Positions 8,667 through 17,684 of a stretch of DNA of 34,736 nt are shown piece after piece; the stretch's first letter is position 1; every line of letters starts with the position of its first letter. The notes under the pieces were generated by a model, which was not told where the DNA came from, ran no database searches, and saw only the letters and a list, made by a program, of their open reading frames with translations. Source of the DNA: an uncultured Fibrobacter sp. (GTDB lineage: Bacteria; Fibrobacterota; Fibrobacteria; Fibrobacterales; Fibrobacteraceae); assembly GCA_900313675.1 (NCBI GenBank), contig OMSO01000020.1, forward strand, positions 1-34,736, in the 5' to 3' direction. The position numbers and the translations under genes were made by a program.

Positions 8667-9722
8667 ATGAGTAAAAACAAACAAAGAAAAGCCAAACCCA
8701 TCCGCAAGAGACCTATCCCCGAATCGCTACAGGGGCAAGTCTATCTGGATCCCAGATACGACACGGGTTTCAAGGAACTCTTCGACAGCGAAAGTGCCCT
8801 CAAGGATTTTTTGGACGGAATCCTGCATCTGGAGGGCGACGACAAAATCAAGAATCTCACCTTCACCTTCGACAAGACCATAACGATGCGTTCCGCCCGC
8901 AGCAAGAAGGTAATCCTGGATATCTTCGCCACCACGGGAACGGGGCGGTTCATCGACATAGAGATGCAGAAGGCCGAACACGACTTTTTTACCGACAGGG
9001 CTGTCCTTTACAAGGCTTTCTTGATTATCAAGGGCAAGCAGGAGATGGAACGGACCAAGGAGTTCCAGGCACTTCCCAGGGATATACGAGAAAGCAAGCG
9101 GTACGAGCTTCCGGAAACGGTCTCCATCTGGATTTGCGACTTTGACCTGTCAGGCTCCAGAGATGGCGAATACATTGACGAATGGGCGCTATATAGTCGC
9201 AATGCGCTAAAAAACGGCAGTGCGGCACCCGTTTTCGGGAAAAATAAGTATATTATGATTAGTCTGCCCAAGTTTAAGAAATCCGAAAGCGAAGTCTCTG
9301 GATCCGTGGACGCCTGGCTGTACCTGCTGAACCACGCCGGCGATGGCAAGGAACTGCCCCATTTTGGCAACGAGATTCTGGAAGAAGCCCTGGAACGCAT
9401 CCGGGTGGACAACGCAGACGACGAACTCTTGACGAGGCAGGAGAAGGACATGGTAACACGGGAAGAGATAGATACGATTATTGCCAGCGGCATACGTCGT
9501 GGCACGGAAAAGGCCTGTGCCGAAGCCTGTGCGAAAGCTAGTGCCGAAGGTCGTGCAGAAGGCCTTGCAAAAGGTCGTGCTGAAGGTCTTGCCAAAGGTC
9601 TTACCAAAGGTCGTGCAGAAGGAATCGACATTCTAGAGTCCCTTGGCGTGCCGGCCAATCTAATCGAAAAAGCTCGGAAAATCGTAGCGGAGAAGGCCAA
9701 GGAATCTCCTGGCAAACCGTAG
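8667..9722 (+). CDS. Rpn/YhgA-family PD-(D/E)XK nuclease (putative transposase family)
   Basis: 351 residues. The N-terminal 20 residues are basic. LDPRYDTGFKELFDSE is the typical opening of the Rpn/PDDEXK_2 family (TIGR01784-like), and VILDIFATTG followed by RFIDIEMQK gives the catalytic D85 and E99-x-Q101. Rpn proteins are DNA endonucleases that promote recA-independent recombination; some belong to phage-defence or selfish loci. The C-terminus (about 290-330) is a low-complexity run of KGRAEGLA repeats encoded by an imperfect 24-bp tandem repeat at about 9535-9625, commonly expanded in this family and prone to length change. The gene lies alone between terminators and interrupts a row of three lipoprotein paralogues. 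Confidence 0.85.
   Translation: MSKNKQRKAKPIRKRPIPESLQGQVYLDPRYDTGFKELFDSESALKDFLDGILHLEGDDKIKNLTFTFDKTITMRSARSKKVILDIFATTGTGRFIDIEMQKAEHDFFTDRAVLYKAFLIIKGKQEMERTKEFQALPRDIRESKRYELPETVSIWICDFDLSGSRDGEYIDEWALYSRNALKNGSAAPVFGKNKYIMISLPKFKKSESEVSGSVDAWLYLLNHAGDGKELPHFGNEILEEALERIRVDNADDELLTRQEKDMVTREEIDTIIASGIRRGTEKACAEACAKASAEGRAEGLAKGRAEGLAKGLTKGRAEGIDILESLGVPANLIEKARKIVAEKAKESPGKP
9535..9625 (+). repeat. Imperfect 24-bp tandem repeat inside the Rpn nuclease gene
   Basis: About four units encode (A/G)KGRAEGL-type octapeptides. Being in multiples of three, copy-number slippage would keep the frame and only lengthen or shorten the C-terminal tail. Confidence 0.7.
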
Positions 9723-9747
9723 CAACGCCATATAGCCAGACGCCCCC

Positions 9748-9771
9748 TCCCTCCCCGGGAGGGCTTTTTTT
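9748..9771 (+). terminator. GC-rich terminator after the Rpn nuclease
   Basis: A CCTCCC/GGGAGG hairpin with a short CC-rich loop is followed by CTTTTTTTG. It is a near copy of the element at 8527, so the nuclease gene is bracketed by similar terminators. Confidence 0.65.
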
Positions 9772-9875
9772 GCGCTTTTTTTGTGTTTTTTATCAACAAA
9801 TCAAAATTTTTGTTTACATTGGTAAAAAAAAGTATATATTAAGGTTTAGGTGTAATATAGGGTATGGAGTTGCTT

Positions 9876-11696
9876 ATGAAACGGGTGTTTTTAAGCGTAT
9901 TTTTCGTATGCGTAGTGGCCATCTTGTGGGCCTGCGACATGGGTGCCGTAGAGGCCAAAGGCCTAGAAGACGAAATGGCCCTATTGAACTATGGCGAATT
10001 CAACGAAGACGGCATGGCGAACCTCATTCCCGACGCCATGGCCGCCTGTAACGACGACCCCGAATGCGTGGCCGCCATGGAGAAGGCCGCCGGCAACGGT
10101 GAGCTGATCCTCAGTTCTAGCGAAGCTCAAGAAGAAGTAACCAGTTCTGCTGCGGATTCCTCTGCCAAGGGGAGCTCCTCGTCTGCCCAAAAGGGGCCTG
10201 TAATCCCTAGCTCCTCGTCGATAAAGGCTGATACTTCGTCGGTAGCGTCCAGCAGTTCTGCCGTGAATCCCGGCAGCAGCACGACGGTGGTTTCTTCGTC
10301 CTCCAGGGGATCATCTATCCTTAATGGCGCGTGCAATGCGACTCCCGCAAGTGTTGAAAGGGGCGGGTCCGTGACCTGGAAATACGTGTCGCTGAATTCG
10401 AGCCTGGTTATCGAAAGCTACGACTGGACCTTTGACGAGGGGAGTTCCATTACGACCAGCAAGGATGCCACGCCAAGTGTAAGCTATGCCACGAAGGGAC
10501 AGTACGGGGCTTCCGTGACAATCAACAAAGGGCTGGCTACCGAGAAGACGGTTAAATGTACCAATCCGGTTGAAGTGACCGGCATCAAGGTGAGCGGCTG
10601 CACGTGCACAACACCCTCGACATCCGTGGTGGTGTCTTCTTCCAAGCCCAAGGACGTGACCTGGTCCGTTAGTGGCTGCACCGGTGCAGAGCCCTTCACC
10701 TACGCGTGGGCGGGCGGCGCTTCGGGAACGGAAGCGTCTGCAACAATGACCCTCAAAAGTGTCGGAACGTATGCCCCGACGGTCACCATCACCAATAGCG
10801 ATGGCATGACTATGAGCCCCACCTGCAACTCGGTGTCGGCATCGGAATTGCCGGGTGCAGCGTGTAATGTTGGTGAGCACAACTATGATGCCAATAAGGC
10901 ATCTATGAGTGTTGTTCCGGGACAGACCTTCTATTTCAGGCCCAATAACGTGACTGGCGTTACCGGAACCATAAGCATGACCTTGACCGGAGGCGGTTCG
11001 TCCAAGACCGTTTCCGTTGCCAACGGCTCCAACAATTCGGCTACGGAACTGACTGCTCCAACCAATTTAGGGAAGTATCCCTATACTCTTTCCGTGGATG
11101 GCGAGGAAGTGTGCTCTGCCGACATAACGGTGGAATATCCCACATTGACCACGACTTGTTCCTGGGGAACGCCCGTAATGCCTGGAAGTTCTGTCCAGTT
11201 CAACATGGCCAAGTGCTCTGGCTGGACTGATGCTATGGGTGGTAGTGCTACGATGGTGCTTACGCTGGATGGTGCAACCTCTAATTTGAGTGTTGATCGC
11301 TGGAATGGCTATAGTGGTAAAATTAAAGTCCCCGATGAGCTTGGCACGTACAACTATACAGTTACCTATGGGGGTAAGGAGGTTTGCGCTGGTTCCGTTA
11401 CGACCGCATATCCCGCGATTACCTCGACGAGTTGCGCTTTGACTGAACACAGTTGGGACCATACGCACTACTTTACTCCTGGAGCAAGCTTTGGTAACTG
11501 GGATGCGAATGTCATTGGTGCATCGCTGAACATGACTCTATATCACGACAATGAAGAAGTCGCTGATAAGGCAGTGAGCCGATATTCAAATGGGGATTGG
11601 TACCAGTATACTCCATCTACTGAGACCGGTACCCATGTATTCCGCCTCGACTTCCACGGCAACACGGTGTGCGAAGTGGAATACGAGGTTGAGTAA
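9876..11696 (+). CDS. Surface lipoprotein with PKD-like and Ig-like repeats, paralogue 3
   Basis: 606 residues from ATG 9876, preferred over ATG 9864 because GGAG lies 8 bases before it and the leader then starts MKRVFLSVFF. The leader ends LWACDMG with Cys20 as probable lipidated residue. The N-module is recognisable but diverged (GLEDEMALLNYGEFNEDG). A long Ser-rich linker spans about 85-150. Two PKD-like domains follow, with the shared VSGCTCT...VTWSVSGC motif. Instead of the short terminal domain of the other two copies, it carries three repeats of about 85 residues that end alike: YTLSVDGEEVCSADITVEYP, YTVTYGGKEVCAGSV and FRLDFHGNTVCEVEYEVE. These are probably Ig-like modules that lengthen the stalk or bind ligand. 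Confidence 0.8.
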   Translation: MKRVFLSVFFVCVVAILWACDMGAVEAKGLEDEMALLNYGEFNEDGMANLIPDAMAACNDDPECVAAMEKAAGNGELILSSSEAQEEVTSSAADSSAKGSSSSAQKGPVIPSSSSIKADTSSVASSSSAVNPGSSTTVVSSSSRGSSILNGACNATPASVERGGSVTWKYVSLNSSLVIESYDWTFDEGSSITTSKDATPSVSYATKGQYGASVTINKGLATEKTVKCTNPVEVTGIKVSGCTCTTPSTSVVVSSSKPKDVTWSVSGCTGAEPFTYAWAGGASGTEASATMTLKSVGTYAPTVTITNSDGMTMSPTCNSVSASELPGAACNVGEHNYDANKASMSVVPGQTFYFRPNNVTGVTGTISMTLTGGGSSKTVSVANGSNNSATELTAPTNLGKYPYTLSVDGEEVCSADITVEYPTLTTTCSWGTPVMPGSSVQFNMAKCSGWTDAMGGSATMVLTLDGATSNLSVDRWNGYSGKIKVPDELGTYNYTVTYGGKEVCAGSVTTAYPAITSTSCALTEHSWDHTHYFTPGASFGNWDANVIGASLNMTLYHDNEEVADKAVSRYSNGDWYQYTPSTETGTHVFRLDFHGNTVCEVEYEVE

Positions 11697-11731
11697 TCTG
11701 AACAGCGCTAGTTAACAGATTTTTACAAACG

Positions 11732-11762
11732 GGCTCCCGCAGTTATTGCTGGGAGCCTTTTG
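11732..11762 (+). terminator. Rho-independent terminator after paralogue 3
   Basis: GGCTCCC (11732-11738) and GGGAGCC (11751-11757) pair around a 12-base loop and TTTTG follows. Confidence 0.75.
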
Positions 11763-11857
11763 CCTTGTAATAAGTCACATATTTTTGAAATTTGCCTTTT
11801 TTTTTCATTTTTTCGTTTGCTTTTTCAATAATAAAAGAATAGATTTTGGGGGGTATT

Positions 11858-11887
11858 ATGTGGCGAGTTTATGCTTGCCGCATTTAG
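11858..11887 (+). CDS. Possible 9-codon upstream ORF before the fibro-slime gene
   Basis: ATG after a GGGGGG purine run reads MWRVYACRI then TAG, ending 26 bases before the fibro-slime ATG at 11914. A TAGATTTTGG box just upstream (about 11840) could be the -10, which would make this the first codons of the transcript. No conservation data are at hand, so translation is a guess. Confidence 0.2.
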   Translation: MWRVYACRI

Positions 11888-11913
11888 TTGCATATTAAAA
11901 AGGTGAAAAATCT

Positions 11914-14900
11914 ATGTCAAAAAGATTTTCCATATCGGGATTAGGGAATGTGTTTGGAAAGGTCTTACCGGCACTGCTGGTCACTGTAGGTGCGTTTAGC
12001 GGCACTGCAGATGCCCAGTGCGCGGGAACAGTGCGTTTTAAAGCCCCTAGTGATTGGACTGAAGCGTATTTCGGCACCCGAAATTGTCCGCCAGCGCAAG
12101 CAGGTCATGCTACCGTTAGGGATGACGACGGTTACTTCACCTTTGATTTGAGCACCATAGGCCATCAAGAAAATGGTGGAAATAGTTTCAGCATTCTCAG
12201 TAGCGTTACGCAGGGTAGCATTTCTATGATATCCTCGCTTAACTGGGTAGCTCCGGTAGGCTCTGGCGAGGCCCCGCAGAATGCTCTCACGAATAACGCC
12301 GTGTTTCCTTGCCCGGGTGCAGGCAGTGTAACTTTTATTGCAGATGATCCTTTGAATCCGGGGAAAACCTACAAGGGCTCCGTTCCTCCCTCGGCCAAGT
12401 ACCTGTATGTCCTAGTTCCCGACGACAAGGACTGGCAGTCCGATGTGATGATGGCCAGTGCTAATGGCGGTGCTGGAGTGCAGATGCAGCCTGCTTCCGG
12501 TATGTGCGGTTGGTTCATGATGGTTTATGAAGAGGCTAAGGTCCCGGATGAAGTCATTATCTATAGAAAAAACAAACCTGAAGACCAGATTGGCCAGACC
12601 GGCTTGTGGGGTGATGGAGACCCGGTTCCGCTTCCGTTGAAGGCTGTTCTAGAAGCTTTCGGTTCCGACAGACTCTACTTTATTCCTGATGATTCTCAGT
12701 GGCCCGAGGGGATGGAAGATCAGCAAGGGTTGTTTATCACGGATCCCGGTGTGGATGGCATTTGTAGTTTTAGCCTTGCCGCAGTAATCTATGACTCCGA
12801 TGAAAGTGTAAATAATCTATTTTCTTCTGACCCGAATACCGCAGGTTACGGTGCGTGCACAGGTGTTCGTCGTGGAATTGTAAAAGAAGACCTGGGTTCT
12901 GATAACAAGCCTCAGTTTAACGCAGGAAATGCAAATGCCACAACATGCGCTGGTACGGAAGCTGAATTCAAAACGCTCTTTAACTATACTGCGGGAAAAA
13001 ATGAAGTTCAGTGTTATGACATGAAGTTTAGACATTACGGCTCGGACCCCCGTTGGGGATTCGATTCGGATTCTACCCATTATGACCTTTCGGGAAACGA
13101 ACTTGCAAGCGGGGGGTATACGGGTGGCTTTTATCCTCTTGAATTGAAGACTGCCGCAACACGAGTAGAGTCCATAAGTCCTCAGGCCTGCGACCAGTGC
13201 AGAACCAAGCGCAAGGCTGAAGCGCCGGTGCCCACCAACTACACTGGAGATTTTGACAAGTATTGTACTACCAAGGGATGGACCGGCCCCTTTGACTGTG
13301 ATAGGTTGACAGACCCGACGCATTCCTTCTTTAACGGTGATAATCCCGGAGTATGGGATTGGGGAACTCGTCAAGATTGGTCGGGTGTTACCCGTAACCA
13401 GCAATGGTGCTTCGAATCTCATGCAACCTTTACCTATCAAGAAGACCAAGAATTTACCTTCCGCGGTGACGACGATATTTGGGTGTTCATCAATAGGAAG
13501 ATTGCTGTGGATAACGGTGGAGCCCATCTGGCCGCTCCGGGTCATGTTGTCCTGAAAAACTTGAATACCACCTACGGCGAAGGGTTCCTGGTTCCCGGTC
13601 AGGATTATCCCCTGGATATTTTCTTCTGCGACCGTCGTACCACCATGACCAACGTGATTATCAAAACCAACATGTTCATCAAGCAGACCAGCGGTGTGAA
13701 CGCAAGTTCCAAGGGCAAGGGTAGCGACGGCTCAGTCAATTATGAAGTTTGCTATGACCAGAGTGGCGACGGCTCCTGTGCCTCTGTTGCTTTGGGACAG
13801 GCTGGCGGTAGCGGCGACGGTGAAATCCACGCCTGCGGCAAGGACATCGCCCAATATGGAAGCCTGAAGTTCAAGATTACCACTAGGGCTGGTGTTGAGG
13901 TGGCAACTTTGGAATCCGGCAAGTCCGGTATGCAATATGGTGGTATTGACCTTTCTGACGCGTTCAACCCCAAGGTGAACACGGATAAGATTAGCGGTCT
14001 TGCTCCGGGCAGTTACCGCCTGGTTATCGAATTCTGCGACAAGGGCGGAACCTGTAACGAAAAGACTCGAACCTACATCAACTTCCGCATCAAGGGTAAC
14101 CTGGACGTGATGACCCAGACCTCTACCTATACGGTGAACGCGGGCGACGAAAAGAGTCCTCACTATGCGTCGGGTACCAAGTGGACCTTTGTTGGCGAGG
14201 GCCTTGCTGGCAGCCGCGTGCCGGTGTACGTGTCCGCCTTTGCCGACGGCGGAGTGGACCTGCTCAGCGCCATCGGTCAGAAATACACCCTGACCCTGGA
14301 CAAGGGCATGACAGCCTATGCCACCAAGACCGGAGAAACGCCCATAACCTGGCCCAAGACTATCGGCGAATCGGGTATTGATACCATCTGGGTGTATCAG
14401 GGCCTGGAAGGCCTGACCGCCAGTCCCGAAGAAAAGACGGTTTCCTTGAAGACCGCCGCCAAGATCAAGTTCTATGCTCCGCGCTTGGACTTTGCCGAAC
14501 CGGTGACCGTTGACTCTGCTGGTCACGTGACCGCATGGAAGCATCCGATTGCGGGTGACCCGGATAGCTTGGATGGCGACGAATACTTCCACTGGATTGG
14601 TTCCGATGTGGATCTGTATGTGTTGATCGTGAACCCGGCTACCAACGAGATTTGCACGGATTGTCAGATGACCTTGACTATGACCGATGCTTCTGCCGGT
14701 GTGACTATGCCAGGCGATGCCATTTCTCTCGGCGATGGAGCCTATGTGATTTCTATTCGTTCTCGCAAGGAATATATGGATTCTACGGCCTACATCACGA
14801 TTTCGACTGCCGAAGATGCCAAGGGCCTGAGTCTGTCCTCTTACGTGAATCTGCGTTTCCGCAAGCCGCCGGTACCGTTCCCGCAGCTGGTGGACATGTT

Positions 14901-16374
14901 CGATGTCCGTGGTGCTTCTTTGGGCGCCATCAGCATTCCTGAACCCTATTACTCGCAGTCCAAGGAGTACCTGGACGGTAAGGGCGACTCTATCGTTATC
15001 CACTACGACAGGCCTTTCGCTCCGAACCCCCAGGGTGATTACAAGGACTCCTTGCCGTTCTTGATATGTATCGACTGGGATGAAAACGTTTACGAAGAAA
15101 TAAACTTTGTGGAGAAGGGATTCTCCAAGACCAAGAAGGATACCGCCGTGGCGTGCTCCTACATGATCGACTCCCTGACTATCTACAACACGTTTATGGC
15201 CAAGTATAAGGCTAACGGCAACAAGAGTGACAGCGTTCTTTCCTTTGTCTCGGATTCTACCTTCTCGTCTCTGGTAAAGACCTACGGCCGTGGAAAGGTG
15301 CTGAACTTTGCTACTTACGAAGACCGCAAGAAGATTACCAAGGGCCACTTCGACGGTAGCGTTACCGACCGTATGGCACCGGTGATTGTTTCTGCCCGCG
15401 TGGACAACTTCTCTGAACAGCTGAACCGCTTGACGGTGACGCTTTCTGAACCGGTGAAGATGATTGACGAAACCAATAGCAAGGCTCCGTTTACGTTCTA
15501 CATGAACTCTGCGACGGAAGTGGCCGAGGCGGCCCGTTACGCTTCGCCTACGGCTAACGCAGCCCCCGGCGGACTCGGTTCTGAAAAGCTGACCCTGGTG
15601 TTCGACAAGACCCAGAGCACCAAGAACCCCACACCGCGTCTGGGCGACTTTATCCGCTTCCGCGCCGATTCTTGGATGTGGAGCGATACTACCAATATTT
15701 CAAGTGATGTTGCCCAGCGTGTTGCAGGCGATAGCGCCATGCACTGGAATTCTCCCACGGATTACAACTCTACCAAGAGACTTCCGTCTCCTTGGGTGAC
15801 TATCGTGGGTGACTACTCCGTAGAAGTATCCGCTATCAAGCTTGCTACCATGAACAAGGATATTGACGCCAAGAATACTCCTGCCGTGGAAGTATTCACG
15901 ATTCCTACCACCATGGGCAAGGATGAAATCGCGAAGCTCTATCCCAATACCCTCGGTTTTATCGTGAAGTCCGACATGGCGTCATTCATGAGCAAGGACT
16001 CTGTGACGGAGAAGTTCTTCAACGAACACCCCGAGGCCTTGGCCGAAGTTTACTTCCAGTACGACGTGAAGTTCTACACCAACCTAGGTAACTACGTTGC
16101 CGGCAAGAGCAACAAGATTTACTGCCTGGACGAAATCAACAAGCAGAAGTTTGGTAAGGAATACTTCGGTGGCAAGGATTGTCGCTCTACTCAGGGTAAC
16201 TTCTACATTTCTTGGAATATGCTTTCCGATAAGAAGCGCCTGGTGGGTACCGGTGCCTATATCGCGAAGCTTTCCTCTTTCGTGAAACTTGCTCAGCTTG
16301 GCAAGGTCAAGTCCAGTAAGGCCGAAGAGACCGACATGTGGGGTGCCAAGCGCGGTAAGGGTATTGTGAAGTAA
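11914..16374 (+). CDS. Fibro-slime-domain surface protein
   Basis: 1486 residues, ATG after AAAGGTG. A signal peptide ends near TADAQ. The N-terminal 350 residues are unassigned beta-rich sequence. At about 390-590 lies a PA14-like fibro-slime domain (TIGR02148 type): CCTKGW-like cysteine spacing, HSFFNGDNPGVWDWGTRQDW, TFRGDDDIWVFINRKIAVD and GGAHLAAPGHVVL. Fibro-slime proteins are a Fibrobacter family linked to cellulose adhesion. Further beta-sandwich-like regions fill 680-1150, and a long C-terminal domain (about 1150-1486) begins with a DRMAPVIVSARVD strand and has repeated lysine-rich elements. Codon usage is strongly biased to AAG, GAC and AAC in the second half, suggesting high expression. 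It is probably exported and surface-displayed. Confidence 0.88.
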   Translation: MSKRFSISGLGNVFGKVLPALLVTVGAFSGTADAQCAGTVRFKAPSDWTEAYFGTRNCPPAQAGHATVRDDDGYFTFDLSTIGHQENGGNSFSILSSVTQGSISMISSLNWVAPVGSGEAPQNALTNNAVFPCPGAGSVTFIADDPLNPGKTYKGSVPPSAKYLYVLVPDDKDWQSDVMMASANGGAGVQMQPASGMCGWFMMVYEEAKVPDEVIIYRKNKPEDQIGQTGLWGDGDPVPLPLKAVLEAFGSDRLYFIPDDSQWPEGMEDQQGLFITDPGVDGICSFSLAAVIYDSDESVNNLFSSDPNTAGYGACTGVRRGIVKEDLGSDNKPQFNAGNANATTCAGTEAEFKTLFNYTAGKNEVQCYDMKFRHYGSDPRWGFDSDSTHYDLSGNELASGGYTGGFYPLELKTAATRVESISPQACDQCRTKRKAEAPVPTNYTGDFDKYCTTKGWTGPFDCDRLTDPTHSFFNGDNPGVWDWGTRQDWSGVTRNQQWCFESHATFTYQEDQEFTFRGDDDIWVFINRKIAVDNGGAHLAAPGHVVLKNLNTTYGEGFLVPGQDYPLDIFFCDRRTTMTNVIIKTNMFIKQTSGVNASSKGKGSDGSVNYEVCYDQSGDGSCASVALGQAGGSGDGEIHACGKDIAQYGSLKFKITTRAGVEVATLESGKSGMQYGGIDLSDAFNPKVNTDKISGLAPGSYRLVIEFCDKGGTCNEKTRTYINFRIKGNLDVMTQTSTYTVNAGDEKSPHYASGTKWTFVGEGLAGSRVPVYVSAFADGGVDLLSAIGQKYTLTLDKGMTAYATKTGETPITWPKTIGESGIDTIWVYQGLEGLTASPEEKTVSLKTAAKIKFYAPRLDFAEPVTVDSAGHVTAWKHPIAGDPDSLDGDEYFHWIGSDVDLYVLIVNPATNEICTDCQMTLTMTDASAGVTMPGDAISLGDGAYVISIRSRKEYMDSTAYITISTAEDAKGLSLSSYVNLRFRKPPVPFPQLVDMFDVRGASLGAISIPEPYYSQSKEYLDGKGDSIVIHYDRPFAPNPQGDYKDSLPFLICIDWDENVYEEINFVEKGFSKTKKDTAVACSYMIDSLTIYNTFMAKYKANGNKSDSVLSFVSDSTFSSLVKTYGRGKVLNFATYEDRKKITKGHFDGSVTDRMAPVIVSARVDNFSEQLNRLTVTLSEPVKMIDETNSKAPFTFYMNSATEVAEAARYASPTANAAPGGLGSEKLTLVFDKTQSTKNPTPRLGDFIRFRADSWMWSDTTNISSDVAQRVAGDSAMHWNSPTDYNSTKRLPSPWVTIVGDYSVEVSAIKLATMNKDIDAKNTPAVEVFTIPTTMGKDEIAKLYPNTLGFIVKSDMASFMSKDSVTEKFFNEHPEALAEVYFQYDVKFYTNLGNYVAGKSNKIYCLDEINKQKFGKEYFGGKDCRSTQGNFYISWNMLSDKKRLVGTGAYIAKLSSFVKLAQLGKVKSSKAEETDMWGAKRGKGIVK

Positions 16375-16397
16375 TCCTCTGCAAAAGTTGAATTTAA

Positions 16398-16426
16398 ATG
16401 TCCGGGGTCTCCCCGGACATTTTTTT
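16398..16426 (+). terminator. Strong terminator after the fibro-slime gene
   Basis: ATGTCCGGGG and CCCCGGACAT form a perfect 10-bp stem with a TCT loop, then TTTTTT. Confidence 0.92.
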
Positions 16427-16429
16427 GCT

Positions 16430-16435
16430 ATAATT
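16430..16435 (+). promoter_or_regulatory. TATAAT -10 box six bases before the SPOR gene
   Basis: A consensus TATAAT at 16430-16435 sits 6 bases before ATG 16442, so transcription would start at or beside the start codon. The only purine stretch, AAGG, is two bases from the ATG and poorly placed for ribosome binding. The same spacing recurs at 17685 (TATATCTTTAAGGTATG) and, more weakly, at 21572. Confidence 0.5.
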
Positions 16436-16441
16436 TAAGGT

Positions 16442-16852
16442 ATGAAGTTACTGTTTGTAGTTGTTGGACTTGCTATGGGAATCTCCTTTGCCGGAGACCC
16501 TACGGACATGGATTCTCTTTTCCGCGGTAACGAATATTCCCCTGAGCTGAACGCCTCTCTGCGGGATACTTCGGCGACGGCGGGCCCTGCGATTTCGGGC
16601 AAGGCCAGTACAGACAAAAAAGCCTCCAAGGATTTGTACGTTTTGCAGTTTGAGGCGGTGGGCGATTTTGATGCGGCCCAGCGTCGTAGGGCCGAACTCT
16701 CTGCCAGCACGGGTTATGCCATTCAGGTGGTCTTTGACGCTCCCTTTTACAAGTTGCGGGCTGGCGGTTGGAACAACAAGAAGGCAGCCGACGACAAGGC
16801 CCGAGAACTGTCCGCTTACAATATTAGCGCCTTTGTCGTGAAGGTGCGCTAG
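16442..16852 (+). CDS. Exported SPOR-domain protein
   Basis: 136 residues. Residues 1-17 form a short signal peptide ending at SFAG. A polar linker of about 45 residues is followed by a SPOR domain at about 64-136: LYVLQFEAVGDFDAAQRRRAE, then YKLRAGGW and a final ISAFVVKVR strand, which is the usual beta-alpha-beta-beta-alpha-beta order with its FKVRVGxF-like core. SPOR domains bind denuded glycan strands of septal peptidoglycan. The lack of a membrane anchor suggests a free periplasmic protein. It precedes an RNA methyltransferase gene by 38 bases and may share its transcript. Confidence 0.8.
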   Translation: MKLLFVVVGLAMGISFAGDPTDMDSLFRGNEYSPELNASLRDTSATAGPAISGKASTDKKASKDLYVLQFEAVGDFDAAQRRRAELSASTGYAIQVVFDAPFYKLRAGGWNNKKAADDKARELSAYNISAFVVKVR

Positions 16853-16890
16853 TGCTGCTATGGTCGGGGAACCGGCCGCTACGATGAAAA

Positions 16891-17667
16891 GTGGAATTTT
16901 TCGATTACTACGAGAAATTGTTTGGCGACCGCTGGCCGGCCCTGCTGGAATCCCTCAAGGGGGAGTCCTGTTTTGAGACGTTGCAGTTCGGAGAAGGCCT
17001 CGAACCGTATTACCTGGACAAGGCCTCTGTCTTTGCCGCAAAGGCCCTAGGGGTGGAGCCTGGAATGGATGTTCTGGACATGTGTGCCGCTCCCGGTGGC
17101 AAGTCCCTGATAATCGCCTCAATGCTTCAGGGTGTAGGGTCGCTGCAGTGCAATGACCGCTCGCCAGACAGACGGGAACGCCTTAAGCATGTTTTGGAAA
17201 ATTCTTTGCCCAAGGACTGGCGAAGCATTATCAGTGTTTCGGGTTACGATGGTGTCAAGTTCGGCCTCCATAGGAAGGAATCTTTTGACCGGATTCTGCT
17301 GGACGCCCCTTGTTCTTCGGACCGGCATGTGCTGAATGCTCCTGCCCACCTGGAAGTCTGGTCTGCAAAGCGGATCAAGAGGCTGTCGGTGGAACAGGGC
17401 TCCCTCTTGGCTTCGGCCATAGATGCGTTACGCCCGGGAGGAACTCTTGTTTACGGCACCTGTGCGCTTTCTCCCTTGGAAAACGACGGTGTGGTTTCAA
17501 GAATCCTGAAAAAACGCCCCGAGGCTTGCGCTGTTGAAATCTCGGATATTCCGGAAGGCGCGGACCGCACTGAGTTCGGGGTCCACATTTTGCCCGACAG
17601 GACAAACGGGTCTGGACCTATTTATTGTGCAAAAATCCAAAAAACGCCCCGACCAACAGGTCTTTAA
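16891..17667 (+). CDS. RsmB/NOP2-family RNA m5C methyltransferase
   Basis: 258 residues. GTG 16891 is the only possible in-frame start: a TGA lies two codons upstream. The SAM-binding motif is LDMCAAPGGKS (64-72). The catalytic cysteine pair of RNA cytosine-5 methyltransferases is present: DAPCSSDRH (C141, motif IV) and GTCALSPLEND (C191, motif VI), the first releasing product and the second attacking C6 of cytosine. The protein lacks the N-terminal RNA-binding NusB-like domain of RsmB and the C-terminal PUA of RsmF, so it resembles the short NSUN4-type enzymes. The target is probably rRNA but cannot be read. The ribosome site is weak (GATGAAAA), so translation may be coupled to the SPOR gene. 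Confidence 0.85.
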   Translation: MEFFDYYEKLFGDRWPALLESLKGESCFETLQFGEGLEPYYLDKASVFAAKALGVEPGMDVLDMCAAPGGKSLIIASMLQGVGSLQCNDRSPDRRERLKHVLENSLPKDWRSIISVSGYDGVKFGLHRKESFDRILLDAPCSSDRHVLNAPAHLEVWSAKRIKRLSVEQGSLLASAIDALRPGGTLVYGTCALSPLENDGVVSRILKKRPEACAVEISDIPEGADRTEFGVHILPDRTNGSGPIYCAKIQKTPRPTGL

Positions 17668-17684
17668 TAATATATCTTTAAGGT

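Noticed and set aside
13732..15348. 538-codon open frame on the minus strand inside the fibro-slime gene
   Set aside because: It lies wholly antisense to a strongly supported gene with clear domains and biased codons; its His/Gly/Val-rich product matches what antisense of that codon use gives.
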